From positions 758,091 through 822,090 of the forward strand of contig NW_005434652.1 of assembly GCF_000315625.1 (NCBI RefSeq): a stretch of 64,000 nt of DNA, given 5' to 3'. Position numbers and translations under genes: made by a program. This DNA is from Guillardia theta CCMP2712 (lineage: Eukaryota > Cryptophyceae > Pyrenomonadales > Geminigeraceae). This document shows positions 11,011-23,260 of this stretch, piece by piece. Each line of letters begins with the position of its first letter. The stretch's first letter is position 1. The notes under the pieces are model-generated. The model saw only the letters and a program-made list of their open reading frames with translations, had not been told where the DNA came from and made no database searches.

Positions 11011-13582
11011 CATGCTCCGCGCCGCCGTTCGCCGCGCAGGTTGGCTTCAAGCATGCGTGTGCACGAGAACTTGTTTCCTTCCATTATGTCTCCCTCTTCG
11101 TTTCTCTCTCCTACCGTTCTATTGCTTTCCGAGGAAAGACCTTGTAGGTTCCTGCTCCTTGCTGCCATGGCCGCTGCTCCCCCCCTCCTTCCCCGGGATC
11201 ATGATTGGTTTTCTCTCTTATAACCTGAGAAATTTGAAAGAGATATCTATCTGCGTATTGTGCATGGCGAGTGATTATGATTTGGTTTCGATTTCTTGGC
11301 TTCTCTTGATCTTGGGAATCCTCACTTGTTCAATTACTCTTCTTGTTTATGCCATCAGGACTGAACCCTTTTTGTCGTTTGCAATAATTTTGCTTGGCTA
11401 CAATGAGCCAGGATGCTTGGTTGTTTTGCTATCACCATGTAGTATTTTCTTGTCCAAATCGCTTGATATGCGTGTGATTTTTGACGGGGGAGAAACATCA
11501 TTGAGTTCGGGTTTTGCAATTTCCAAGAGGTCCTAACGGTGTTGTATGATTTAGATGGTTTGAGGCGTCTTTCATCCATGAATCATGTGAATCCAAACAT
11601 CAAGACGTCAAACGATCAGTTATGGTACCGATTCCACAACGTATGGCCTGTGCAGGTTCCCATGAACATGCCCATGCCTGGGACGCCTTCAGCCGAGGTG
11701 GGAGCGGCAGTCTCTGAACCGACCACCAAGGTCTCAACGCTACCGAACGGAGTGAGGGTCATTACGGAGTCTAAGGCTAGCATGGGTTGCTCTATGGCTA
11801 TCTTCTGCGCAACCGGCAGCCGATCTGAGACTCTTGAGACTCACGGAGCGTCTCACTTCATGCAGCATCTGGCTTACAAGGCCACGGTGGACAAGTCGCA
11901 CTTTGGTCTGACTCGTGCCATTGAAAAGCTGGGTGGTCATGTGGCATGTGGATCCAGCCGTGATTGTATCACTTATGCTGGAGAATGTCTTACCTCAAAT
12001 GCCGGTCAGTTGTTTGGTCTCATGGCGGAGACATTTTTGTACCCACGTCTTGAGAAGCTGGATATTGACAATGCGCGTACCTTGGTCCTTGCTGATATTC
12101 AGAATTCGATGAAGAATGGTAACTCATTGCACAGTTTTCTATTGGACTTTGGTGTCTTATTTGTACTCAACAGGTGCATTTGCCGTCCAAGATGTTCTTC
12201 ACACCGTTGCCTACCAAGGTAATCTCCGATCCGAGTCTTTCAACAGTGGATGACTTTCCGTTTGATCAGGCCAGACTCTTGGTGCACCGATGCTCTGCAA
12301 TCCTCATGCTGCCGAGATGATGAAAGGCAGCGTCATCGAGGCTTTCAAGCAGACGACCATCAGTCCGCAGGTTTCTATCCCATTCCTTTGTCCGTCCCTG
12401 ATCTTCGTTGGTCATCTATAGAGGATCATCGTGTCTGCAGTCGGAGTTGATCATGATCGCATGGTCGAGTATGCTGATAAGGTGGAATCCTGAATTGTTG
12501 CTTAGTCGTTTTTGAATGCTGGTGGATAGGCTTTTGGTGAAATGCAACCAAGAAGTGTGTCGGAGCTCGTAGCTGCTCAATATGGTTGGGATTTGTTTTG
12601 AGTGTCCTTCATTTCTTCGCCTCTTTGACCATTCAAGGACAGGTGGGGGCGACTGTCGTGTGCCATCAGAGCCTGGACAGGTGCAGTGATTCATTTCATC
12701 TTTTTTGAGACTCTCTTTCTCAACTTGGGTTCATTAGGTTCACCTTGCTTTGGGATTTGAAGGAATGCCCTGCACTGCCAAGGAGGTATGCGATATGCTC
12801 CAAGTTCATGCAAGCTACTGGATTTATGTTTTGTTTAGTCTGTTGCGGCTGCCGTTCTGCAGTCCCTGTTGGGCGGTGGAGACCAGTTCTCTGCAGGCGG
12901 ACCAGGTAAGCTGTGATTGCAATTTGCCTCCCTTAAGTTTTTTCCTTCCTAGGCAAGGGTTTGACTTCAAGAATATTTAGAAACGTCCTGTCACACCCAG
13001 AGGTATAAAATGTTCGGAGTGGGATTTTGTCAGTTAGCTCAAGAGACTACTACAGATTCTGACTGCAACGTCTTTCAACGTTTCATATAAGGATTCGGGA
13101 CTCTTTGGTATTAAATGTGTCTAGGGCTTTCTTGCTTCCTAACCTTTTTTCTTATCATAGGAATTCAAGCAACCGTGAATGCTCATGATGCGCAAATGGC
13201 GATCACGTCAGTGGCCGAAGAGCTTACCTCTCTGCGAGGAGGCTTCAGCGAGGAAGAAGTGACCAGGGCTAAGAATATGACGATATCGGCCCTCTTCTTG
13301 AACCTTGAAACCATGGGAATTGCTACTGAGGACCTCGGAAGACAAATCATGTACTACGGTAGCCGCAAGGATGGAAAAGCTCTTGCTGCCGAGGTCTCTG
13401 CCATCACGTCGCAGGATCTGCAGAAGGTTGCGAAACAGATTCTTTCTTCACCGCTTTCGTTTGCTGCATACGGAGATGTTGCTTACGTAAGGCCCTTATG
13501 TCCCTGGTTCTATCTTCTTTGAACTTACTGGTGTCGACAGGTTCCAAGCTACAGCGAAATCGTTGCCTTGACAAGAGCATAA
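11011..13582 (+). CDS. PMPCA: Mitochondrial processing peptidase alpha subunit (M16 family)
   Basis: Non-catalytic, substrate-holding subunit of the matrix peptidase that removes presequences. Exons 2-13 close in phase: 11656-12118, 12174-12218, 12270-12370, 12422-12481, 12530-12584, 12643-12680, 12738-12785, 12839-12905, 12953-13002, 13056-13107, 13161-13486, 13541-13582 (448 residues). The diagnostic alpha-type glycine loop GGGDQFSAGGPGKG spans the junction of exons 9 and 10. The zinc-site region reads HFMQH, so the catalytic Glu of beta subunits is replaced by Gln, consistent with alpha or a core-2-like relative. Exon 1 is uncertain: ATG at 11011 opens MLRAAVRRAG, a good presequence, but its junction to 11656 is not settled because the simplest donor (after GCGCAG at 11038) is out of phase. 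A small extra exon or a later donor is needed. Confidence 0.88.
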
Positions 13583-13710
13583 TTCTAGAACTTTCGGCAT
13601 TCCCCGAATAAACTTTGCTAGTACTGATCCTTTCAATATCTACTTTTTCTGCGACGTTGATATCTTTTCTCGAATTTTCTTTTCTATGTGTCAATATTGA
13701 ACTGTTTCCT

Positions 13711-14619
13711 CTACTCCAGGTTACGCTCTATAAGCCATCGTTCCATCGCGAAAAATGTGCCTGCGGTTTTGTCAGTTACGCTTGGAACGAAAGGCATATT
13801 GAATTCACCTTCAGCTATCCTCGAGCTCAATTCGGACGCGAACATGGTAGTTTCATCGTGATTGGCGTGGACAAGAGTCACGTCGATGGCGGAAGTCTCT
13901 GGAGTTCCCTGTATCTGAGTCGCACTCAATGAACGACGACAGTCTCTTCTTCCCTTGCCTGTTTCGCCCTGGGTTTGGCAGAGCAAAGGGCCTCAACAAC
14001 AGAAGCTTCTATCCACGTGCAAGCGTCGACTTCTGAGGGTTCCATGGTAAGGATCTGAAGCAAGTGTCAGTGAATTGGAATATTTCATTCTGTGATGGCA
14101 ACAGGTTTCTCAGTCGTTAACGTCGCCACCATGTAAACAACGAGATAATGCCGTCGAAGTCCTGATCCAGGGCGAGGTGGCCATGTTCCTAAGTCGCCTT
14201 TGATTGAAGGTGATCAACAGGCAGAGTTTTAGTCACCCTCCGCATAATTCCACTTGTGATCACCACAAAAAGTAGCTTCGAACAACCCAAGAATACGTAA
14301 CGAATTCTTCTCTATCGAAAGGCCCACCTCTTCTTTCACTTCACGAGCTGCTGTATCGAATAGATCCTCTCCCAAATCAACATGACCTCCTGGTAACACC
14401 CATGCTCCAGGATACGTTCGCATCTGTTATGAGGGTCACGCACAAGGACTTACCGCAGTCAGACTTCACTGATTGCGATCGTCTGGTTATAAGAATCCTT
14501 TTCGCAGCATCCTCGACCATCACAGATACTGCAACTCTGACTCCCTCTGATTCTTTGCAGAGACATTCAAGAATTCCATCATCCACTAGAGATGCTGGAC
14601 AAGGTTTGGCATGCTGCAA
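13711..14619 (-). CDS. Nudix hydrolase (NUDT17-like), 5' end uncertain
   Basis: Hydrolyses a nucleoside diphosphate linked to some moiety; substrate unknown. The Nudix box is complete: GGHVDLGEDLF then REVKEEVGL, fitting GX5EX7REUXEEXGU. Exons: about 14619-14470, 14423-14237, 14188-14103, then 14054 onward, and a last exon ending at the TAG at 13711-13713. Junctions give ITRRSQSMRTYPGAWVLPGG and later VDACTWIEASV, as expected for the fold. The donor before the last exon is not settled: the next acceptor, about 13892, is in phase with donors near 14010. The first listed exon begins after a possible acceptor CTTGCAG at 14620, so a further 5' exon probably lies in 14640-15000, for example one starting MPETDGRE near 14700. 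It is convergent with MPP-alpha, 128 bp away. Confidence 0.82.
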
Positions 14620-15675
14620 GACAGTGCAGAAGCTAATGACGGGAGGTCAGAATGTCGATGCAGGAGAATTATTCCAGCACCTCCCTTCCATCTGTTTCGG
14701 GCATGTTTCTGCAATGGGTAATATCTTCAATTTTGAACTTGTTTGATCGTACATGACCTTCTCATTGAACCAAATTCACTCCATGGGTACACGAGAAGGA
14801 ATTCATACCTCGACTGTACTGCAGAATTCATAATCTTCCACATTGAATCCCAAATGCTCAAATCTATTGGGCCACGTACCATGATGCTTTCGTCCCGCAT
14901 CCAGACCGATGAGCATCCGCTTGATGCATCGTCCTGCCGACAGAACATCCTGTTGAGTAAAGTTGGTATCGTGAGGATCATCTCCGGAAACTTCTCACTC
15001 GTCTGTGGACTCCTCCACATCCCTTCTACTTCACGTCTACTTCCTACCACGCATATGCCATCCAGCTCTTGTCTGCCTTCTTCCCTCATCTCCTCACCTC
15101 GCCTTCTCCTATGCACGCCACTGGTCCAGCCTTCATCGGAGCAGCCATCTTCACATGCTCCGATGTGGCTCGGAAATTTCAGTCACTCCGCCCGGCCGGC
15201 GCCAGGCCCCGGGGTGACCAACGTGACCTCACGGCGGCGGCCGCCCGGCCCCGGCGGGGACTCCGACGGGCCCTCGGGCCTGGCGGCCGGCCCGGCCACG
15301 GTCAGTCCCGGCGACGTACTAGCGGCACAGCCGCTCACGGTAGTACTGCACTGCTTTCAAGTTCCCCAGATTCGTGAGTGGAGCCGCAGTTGACTCAAGG
15401 GTGGGGCAGCGGCAGCCTCAGTGGTGTGTTTGAAGTTTGAAAATTTATCGGAGTTAATTCAGCATGAACGGTCCCACCGTGGCTCCGGCCCGGTAGTACT
15501 AGCTGGACGCTCTCAACCTTCGACCTTGCTGCACTCCCCCTGCTCGTTCTCGCGATACCTGTGACACAAGGATCGTCAGCTCGGCTCGCTGCTCGGAGTC
15601 TCCTGTCGCTCACCCGGCAGCACAAATACAACCCGACGTCCCCTCGTCAAAGACGGAGTGCGGGCCTGTCACATG
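14620..15675. other. Intergenic or upstream region with GC-rich island
   Basis: On the - strand 14727-14990 is open and could contain 5' exons of the Nudix gene, but I cannot join them. A strongly GC-rich block at about 15188-15345 is dominated by GGCCGGCC and CGGCGG words; it sits upstream of the Nudix gene in that gene's orientation. 15350-15675 is probably the 3' flank of the large Cys-rich gene. Nothing else is supported. Confidence 0.4.
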
Positions 15676-18600
15676 TCACTCGCGGCCAAACAGCATTCCC
15701 TCCTCCTCACCCATCAGCTTCCAGCAGAACTGCTGCCCCGGAGTTGCGGACTCGTTCAGCTGAGCTTCTGCCTGGCTCGACTCGCCAGTAGGAGAGAGCT
15801 GCTCATTTACAGCAGTAGTTGGGCTGGTGGTGGTGGTGGTGGTGGTGGTGGTGGTGCTGCTGCTGCTGCTGCTGGCGGTGGTGGTGGTGGTAGAGGAGGA
15901 GGTGGAAGTGGTGTTGGCGGTTGAGTTGGCAGTCTGGCCGACCTTGTTCTTGAGCTTGGCGAGCTTGCGAGAGATCAGCGGAGAGGATCAAGGCAGCAGT
16001 CCTCACCTGCTCCTCAAACGCCTCCTGGCTCAGCGGCGGCGGCTTCTCTGGTTGGGAAGATTCGGGGGGAGGAGGAGCAACCTCGTCCTGAGATGAGGCG
16101 CTGGCGTCTTCGGGCCCCGTCAGGTTCCTCCGCAGCTTCTCGACGGCAGTCTCCGCTTCCTTTGCCTGCGGGGGTCAGCGAGCTGCCGAGATAATCTGAG
16201 AGCGCACCTTGCTCATGATCTGGATGGCCGACATGGCGTCCTCCTCGAAGAACTGTGAAGACATCAAAGGAGGGAGGGAAGGTAGGGGGAGGATACCTTC
16301 TTCCACCTCTTCTCCGCCTCTCTTTTCTTCCTTCTTTCCTGCACCATCTCCTTCAGAGCGAGCAGCGTGATACTCTACCTCCTCCTCCACCTCCATCTTC
16401 GCAAGGCGACTCTCGTTCGTCGACGAACTAGTGTCGTTGCGCGCCTGGGATGAAGTCAGCAGAGTTTCATGTCTGAAAGTCTCGTACAGGATCATGAGAA
16501 GTGTTGGAAGACGCGCTTGCATTGAGATCTCCAGGGGAGGCAACTGCTTCCTCCATTCTCCTCCTCTCTCTCTCCATCTCAGCTTTTACCACCTGTGACA
16601 TGTCATCTCATCGAGAAGCAGCATGCCGATTCTCACCGTCACGTATCCTTCAGCCCTGTCAAACATCTTGGCCGTGCTTGACATCTCAGACGCTTTGATC
16701 TTGTCCGCCTCCTACATTCCCTCCCATCACAAACAGTTCACTTCGTGCAGCAACAATCACATCTCTCGCAGCTTTCATGTCAGCAGAGACTCGTCGCCTC
16801 GCCGCCTCTCTGTCCTCGTCACTGATCTCTTGCTTCTTCTCCTTCTTCTCCTTCTTCTGTCGTCTTGGCACGCATCTCGTCTTATCCCTCGACAGCTTGT
16901 ACCCCTCGCTGCCATCTCATCACTCGCCTTCACGGCCCTCCCAGCTGCCCATCACCTGCAGTCGCACATCTCTCCGTCGAAGAAAGCTCCCTCGCCAAAC
17001 TGCTGCTGACACTGAGTGTCCAGGCTCGGCAAGCATCTGCCGTCTTGATCAACCAAGAGCAATGGAAGGAGGGGAGGGGAGGAGAGGAGGAGAGGAGGAG
17101 GGGAGGAGGGCCGGACGGAGGGAGGGGGGGGAGGGAAGGAGGTAGGGAAGGGAGGGGGGAAACAGAGCATCATTCAACTGCATGTAGACTCGAAGGATTT
17201 TGGTCTTACCCTTCCTTTGTCGCCACGTATCCTTCCTTGCAGACACAACTTTCCTCGCCGTCCCACATTGCTGCTTCTCCGAACTGCGACTTACACGCCT
17301 TTTCGAACCTTTCCTTGTCAGAGGCTCCATCCTCTTCCCCCGCTCTCTCAGACAGCCCCGACGCTTCACCTCCCATCGCATGCTCCGTGTCCGCCATCGT
17401 CCCGCCCACCATGGATCTGCCGGAGAAGAAGTTCCAGAACTCGGAGAAGTCAATGTAGTTGTCATGGTCGAGGTCGTGCTTCAGTAGTGCTCTCCTTCCC
17501 TCCTCTCCTTCCCCCGCAGCAACTCCAAACCGTTGGAAGTCGATGCTGATGGAGCGCTTCAAGACCTCCTGGTCGTCCAAGCTGGTTCGGGAGTGAGTTG
17601 CAGGCAAGTAAGGCAGGAGATGCTCACAGTGCGTTCTTGTCCGAGTCGAGAAGATCGAAGTACTTCTTCACCTCCATGAGGTCATGAAATCCTCCTGAGA
17701 GAGGAGAGACCAAATTGCTTTCTCCTGCAAGAAATATCAGCTACTAAGGCAGAAACTGCACGGAGAGAAGAGGAAAAGCGAACATGGGAGGAAAGGATAG
17801 AAGCACAACGGGAGCAAGAGAGTCGAGAGACGTGGAAGGGAGTAGAAAGGAGGAAGGATAAAAGGTGATGATTGAAAGGAAATTCTGCTTCACCAGATTT
17901 GCTGCTTTTGTCGACGCAGTACCCGGAGGAGTCCTGAGGAGTTCGGCGGAATCAGACACTGCACACCTGGTCCTCCACGCTCCTCCATCCTCCACGCTCC
18001 TCCATCTCCTTCTTGACCTCATCCCTCTTCCCGCTCCCTCTCAACCTCCGATCTCGTTCCCCTCACCTCTTTGTATCCCTCAGCGCACGTACAGTTGTTG
18101 ATGCGATCGAAGAGGGAAGACGGGCCTCGCCTCGTTCTGCATCCTTCGTCCGATCCCTCAGTGCAGGTGCCGTTGATGTCCTGAGTGAAACCTCGCCTGC
18201 ACCTGCGACGCTCCCAGTGAGGGCAGCGCGACGCTATCGGACAGGCAGAGCAGCGAGACGATATGTAGCAAGGGGAAGAAAGAGAGGGAGGAAGGGGAGG
18301 GGAGACGTTGAGGAACGCAGCAGGTGGGAGTGCACAAGAAGAAAGGACTGGAGGTTCAACTGACGAAGAGGAGGGAAAGGGCCAGAAAAACTACAAGGAG
18401 AGCGAAGTTGATTAAACTTGAAAAAGCATGACGGGATCGAGGGCAGAGGATACATGAATGGAGGCAACGAGGAGCATCAAACAGTTGGGGGAGGATGAGG
18501 AGGATGAAGGAGCACATCCACCTGCATGTTCGCACGCCATCGAACACAGCCTGTTCGCCTAAGATCCTCCTGCAAGTCTCGTCCGACCCAGGCACGCATC

Positions 18601-21600
18601 TTCCTTCCTCCTCCACCAGGCCTAGTCCGCACACGCAGTTCCTCTCCCCGTCGAACATGCCGCCCTCTCCCAGCCGCCTCCTGCTGCCACATCAGAGAGA
18701 GGCTTTCTCCGCCCCTTCCATGCTTGCTCTCATTCAACCCACAGATTTCACTTCCTCCTCTTCCCATTGCCATTCCCATCTCTATCTCTCCTCCTCTACC
18801 CTCCATCTTCACTCTCCTTCCCCCCTCTGTCGTACGCACATGCAAATCTCATCGTCTCCTTTGATACATTCCATATTTCCCGCCGATCCCTGGGCAAGAA
18901 ATCCTCTCCTGCATCTGCATGCATCTTGCCCATCGAACTCTACTTCTCCTGACATGATTGTCTGACAGACAAGATCGTTGGATCGAACGCATTTGCCCTG
19001 GGAACAAGTTCAACCAGAATCATTGATTGAACATCAAACACAACGAGAGCATCACAACCACCATAATCGCAACTACCATCATCAAGAACAACTTCGTCAA
19101 AATCATGCTGATCATCAGCAACTTCTTCCAGATACTTGGGTGATCACCTTGAGATACATCCTTCCAACTCCACAGGAGCAAGCGACCCCCCCGTCAAAGC
19201 TGACATCGTCACCGTAATTCTCTCTACAAACATTGTCTGAAGCTTCGAGACAGGTTCCTCCGATGTCGGTGAAGCCTCGCTTACATCTGACAACATGTCA
19301 ATTCTGCCCTCCTTGACAGGCTTTTGTTTCACTTGCAACTTTGCGACTGATGGTCGAAACGAGAGTTTGGTCCCATCAGGCTTCCGCACAGAGAGTCAGT
19401 TCCAGGAGAGCATCTTGTTCAATTCAAAATCTCTCAGCACAAGTCGGAGAAGATACATGAATCAATACTTCTCGGCAGCGTCAAGAATGTAGCCTCGCGC
19501 ACATTTGCAGTTGTTGTTGCCGTCAAACTTGGTATTTTTGCCATGAAGTAGCTGACAAACAGCATCGTTTGTCGCAGAACACCTGGACAATGTCATCTTC
19601 AACTTCTCCACCAAGGCGACATCTTCGGATGTCTTACTTGTCGTTGATCAGCGAGAATCCACTCTTGCACTCACAAGTTCCAGTGAAACGGTTGTACTCG
19701 GCCTGATCTCCGTACTCCTGATGTGTTGAGAAGGTGACTAGACGTGATTCAAGATTTCTCCATCTTACTGAGACGCAGATAGAATTATTGCCGACCACGC
19801 ACATCGTTCCTTCCTCCCCCCTCACTGCAAGGCTTCCTCGCTTGCAGATACAAGCCTGTGACCTTGTGGTGACGATCGACCTCTCGCCTGCTAACTCTCA
19901 CCTGGTTTCCATCGTACTCTGCAAGCCCGTGCATGCTTTCACACAGCTCATTCTTCCCGGGCTCACAAACGCCTTCTGCGTTCATCATGTATCCATGGTT
20001 GCTGCTCTATCAATCAGCTCCTTGCCCTGCCATCTCACCCCCCTCCCCCCCCCTCCCCTCCTCCTCCTCCTCACCACACGCAATTCTGTCCGTCAAATCT
20101 TGAGTGCACACCGAGACCCAGTGAAGCGCATGCTGAGCTTGAGCCCATGACGCACGAGTTGTCGATGAGGACGAAACCCCTCTGGGAACGAGAGGGTGAA
20201 ATGTCACAATGCATTCAAGAAGAATGCGGCAAGTGAAATTCAAGATGAGGACGAGACAAAGTTTTGACATTAGACCAGCCATGACCACAGGAGACAAGGT
20301 TCAACAATCGTCGTTGGTCGTCGTCATCGTCATCGTCATGTTCATCATCGTCGTCATCGTCATCATGTTCATCGTCATCATCATTGGAAGAACAATCACT
20401 CAGGGAGAATCAATTCCTACAAACATTGAACGTCCTTATCATCCTCTATCTTCTCTCACCATGCAGCGACAGTGATTGTTTCCGTCGAACTCCACATTTT
20501 CACCGAACGCCTTGGAGCACAACTTGTCTGATCCTCCCACGCACTTCTTTCCCCCTGTGACATCTGACGTGTACCCTGCTTGACACTTGCATCCTCCCTG
20601 CTCATCTTGTCAGACCTGCAGACAACAAAAATACCATCTTTCCTTTCCATCCGCTTCATAGCGCTTGCCGAAAACTTTCAGACATTCCCCGTTGCTATCT
20701 ATCATCCCATCGAGAATTTTCCTCGCTTGAAGCTCGTGCTCCTTTGAGGAAACGTGCTCCAACACCCCCTCTCCTTTCCCCTCGTTCTCCTGCTTCCCTC
20801 TCCTCTCCTCCATGACATCTGCAAGGTTTCGGACACACATGCTTCCATTCAGAAAGTGACCGTCCTCGCAGTCGCACATCCCCTGGAAGTCATGCGGCGA
20901 TCTCTGCCGCCACCTTCCCATTTCCCCATAGCGCTGAGGTACAGTCAGAACCCTCCAGCAGGTCACTCGACCCCAGCTCACCATCCTGCAGACGGCGTGC
21001 TGAAGCATGAAGATGGACCTGAACCGCTCGCTGTACTTCTCACTCTGCTTCCCTGCTTGCGATGTGTCACCCCGACGATCAGGCAGCTCGAGAGCGAACA
21101 GACCAGGAGAGATGAGCGACGAAACAGGCTGGCAGACTTGTCTCTCATCCATGGTGTAGTTCTGCGATAAGGTCAACCATGACTTTCTCCATTCGGTGTG
21201 CTGTTCCTGCATGCAACGACACCCTCCCCTTTCGTTCGGAACTGCCGCAGGTCCAGCTGCAGCAACCAACACCGTGAGAATTTGGGCCCCGGAGCCGGGC
21301 TGTTGAGAATGGAGCCTTGTCAAGGCATTCTTACAGAGGTTCTTGCAGACTTCATTCAGTGCTTTGCGCACGTACACCTTCTCCACGATCATCTCCGCGC
21401 ATTGCTGTGTGCAACCGAGTCAAGATCAGTTTCCTCAGCACATGCAAGTCACCTTGGCAGTGTAACAGCCCAGCGACTCGAGCTGTCGGGAGGTCTCAGC
21501 CTCTTAATCATGCACCATCTCCCTCACCTGCTGCTCCGTTGCCTTCTGATCCAACGGCATGCCATAGCGTTCGAGCATCCTCTCCAACAACTGAGTTCGC

Positions 21601-23260
21601 AGAGTTATCCCCGAGGAGATACCCGACATCCTCCACCTTCTCATACGAATGAGCGCCGGCAAAATCTCTCCAGAGAGCAGCAACATGCGCTGATAGATGT
21701 CTGCAGGAAGAATGAGTCTACTGGAGTGACAGGGGTGTAGACGGACAAGACGTCTTGTTTTCCGAAGGTCACTCTATCATACACCAACACATCTTGCGGA
21801 GAAGTATCGTGCTGAAGAATCTCTTCCAAGGTGGGAATCTTTCCAAACCAAGGCGGAGGCACGTATGATCTCTGAGCAACACTTTTCCTGCTGATTGGAT
21901 GCAATCAAAAGACCAGCCATAGTCTGGAAACACAATCAGGAACCTGTCCGTCCTGTTCCCCCCATGTATGCCAATGCGAGATGTTCTCCTTGCAGACTCA
22001 AGACAAACATCTGCACTCCTTCCTGACAAAGCATTCTCTTCGCTCGCAATGCAGCGAAACCCAGTCTCTACTTGGCACTCTGAAGAGCATCCATCGCCAT
22101 CGTTCGTGTTACCTACCATCGCAATCAGAACTCTAGCATACTTGTCTCATGAATCTACCGTCATCACACTCTTCGTTTTGTGCTCTCCTACCATCGCCGC
22201 ATGCTTTATCCATCACCTTCGAGCATGTCTGCACGGATCTCCTCTTCGGATTTGTGCTCTCACATACGTAACCAGGTTCGACCTGACAGCTGGCGGAACA
22301 ACCATCCCCGTTCTTGAGATTTCCATCTTCGCAGCCTTCGACGTCTGCGTGTCGAGCATCCCCACAGATTGCCAGACAATCTTCTCTCGACGCGCTTCCG
22401 ATGCTGATCGTTCCGTTCCCACCAGGACAAGAAAGGCAAGTCTCCGAGCCGGAGGAGGGCTGGTAGGTGCCTCTTGAGCAGAGGGAGCAAGGTTCTACCC
22501 CCTCGCGCCCGTAGGATCCTGGCTTGCAGTTTGCAACACAGTCTGCAGGAGATGTCGATCCTCTGCCGACGGTGCTCAGACCAGACGGACATTTGTCGCA
22601 CTTGGTCGAACCTTTCTGTGACTGATATTTGCCTCTTTCGCAGGGCCAACAAGGCTCTTTGCCGCTAATTTCATTTTCATCCGGAATGAGACTGGAAGTG
22701 CCAGCTGGACATTCTGATCTTTTGGCCCCACATACCGAGGACTTTGAACCATAACAAACATTCTCAATAAGCGGCAAACCAGCCTTGACAGTCTTGACAA
22801 ACAATCTTTCCCATTCCTCTGTAAAATCTTCGCACATGGATTGCAGTTTGGATCCTGAATCCACATCGATACCTTCCAGATCATGATCAGCTGGCCGGAT
22901 GCCATTGTGCCGAATCAGAAGGAGCCGCACATAGTCGCCAATGACACTGCTGCGATAGTTCCGAAACGAATGGCATGCGGCTTGCAAGGCGTCAGTTATC
23001 CTCATCTCTGAGTCCACATACCGTATTGCTCTTCCGCCCTGTGATTTACCTTTGTCAGCAGCAGGTCTCCTTGCCAATTCAATCACTTCTGTCGAGTTCA
23101 CTGACTTTTCTAGTTCCCGTTCCAATTCTTGAACAAGCGTGACACAAATAGCACATTTGAATGTTTGGGGTCCGCGCTTGTTAGGCTTCGAACTAGAAGC
23201 TGTAAGAATGATGGAACTGATAATTGCAAGAATAAGGTATGAAGATGAAAATCTAGCCAT
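15676..23260 (-). CDS. Very large modular Cys-rich secreted or ER-lumenal protein
   Basis: Starts at ATG 23260 with signal peptide MARFSSSYLILAIISSIILT. Order, N to C: Canopy/CRELD-type DUF3456 domain (23160-22740; CAICVTLVQELERELE, RYVDSEMRITDALQAACHSF, MCEDFTEEWERLF); GCC2/GCC3 ephrin-receptor-like repeats (22720-22400); two DUF4215 disulfide repeats (22390-22040; CGDGRRAQNEECDDG joined to NTNDGDGCSSEC); a helical Cys-containing stretch (21900-20980); a run of at least ten modules, each with FG or HG then Ax(F/Y)DGxxxCxCxxGY (20890-18080); an EF-hand pair (DSDKNALLDDQE and DLDHDNYIDFSE, 17670-17430); two more modules (17340-16890); a charged coiled coil (16880-16100); a poly-Thr tail and TGA at 15676. 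Most module junctions are phase-2 introns, and phases close across 20100-19150 and 18000-16850. I infer one gene; the exact exons at 21900-21400, 18900-18100 and 16850-16000 are not settled, and a split into two genes is possible. Confidence 0.7.
15826..15905. repeat. GGT/GCT triplet microsatellite
   Basis: About ten GGT triplets followed by GCT triplets and further GGT and GGA triplets. On the - strand it lies in the last exon of the large Cys-rich gene and encodes runs of Thr and Ser (ACC and AGC codons), so it is probably length-variable coding sequence. Confidence 0.85.
20315..20378. repeat. ATCGTC/ATGTTC short tandem repeat
   Basis: Interrupted repeats of TCGTCATCG with inserted ATGTTCATC. 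It lies between two module exons of the large - strand gene, so it is most likely intronic. Confidence 0.7.

Noticed and set aside
10838-11536. 232-residue + strand ORF running through the start of the MPP-alpha gene
   Set aside because: It is mostly promoter and intron sequence; only its middle portion (from ATG 11011) may be the real first exon.
15188-15345. GC islands as copies of a mobile element
   Set aside because: The six islands share short words only; I see no alignable ends, terminal repeats or target-site duplications.
20315-20378. CRISPR-like or regulatory repeat
   Set aside because: Units are directly abutting short repeats without spacers, inside an intron of a eukaryotic gene.
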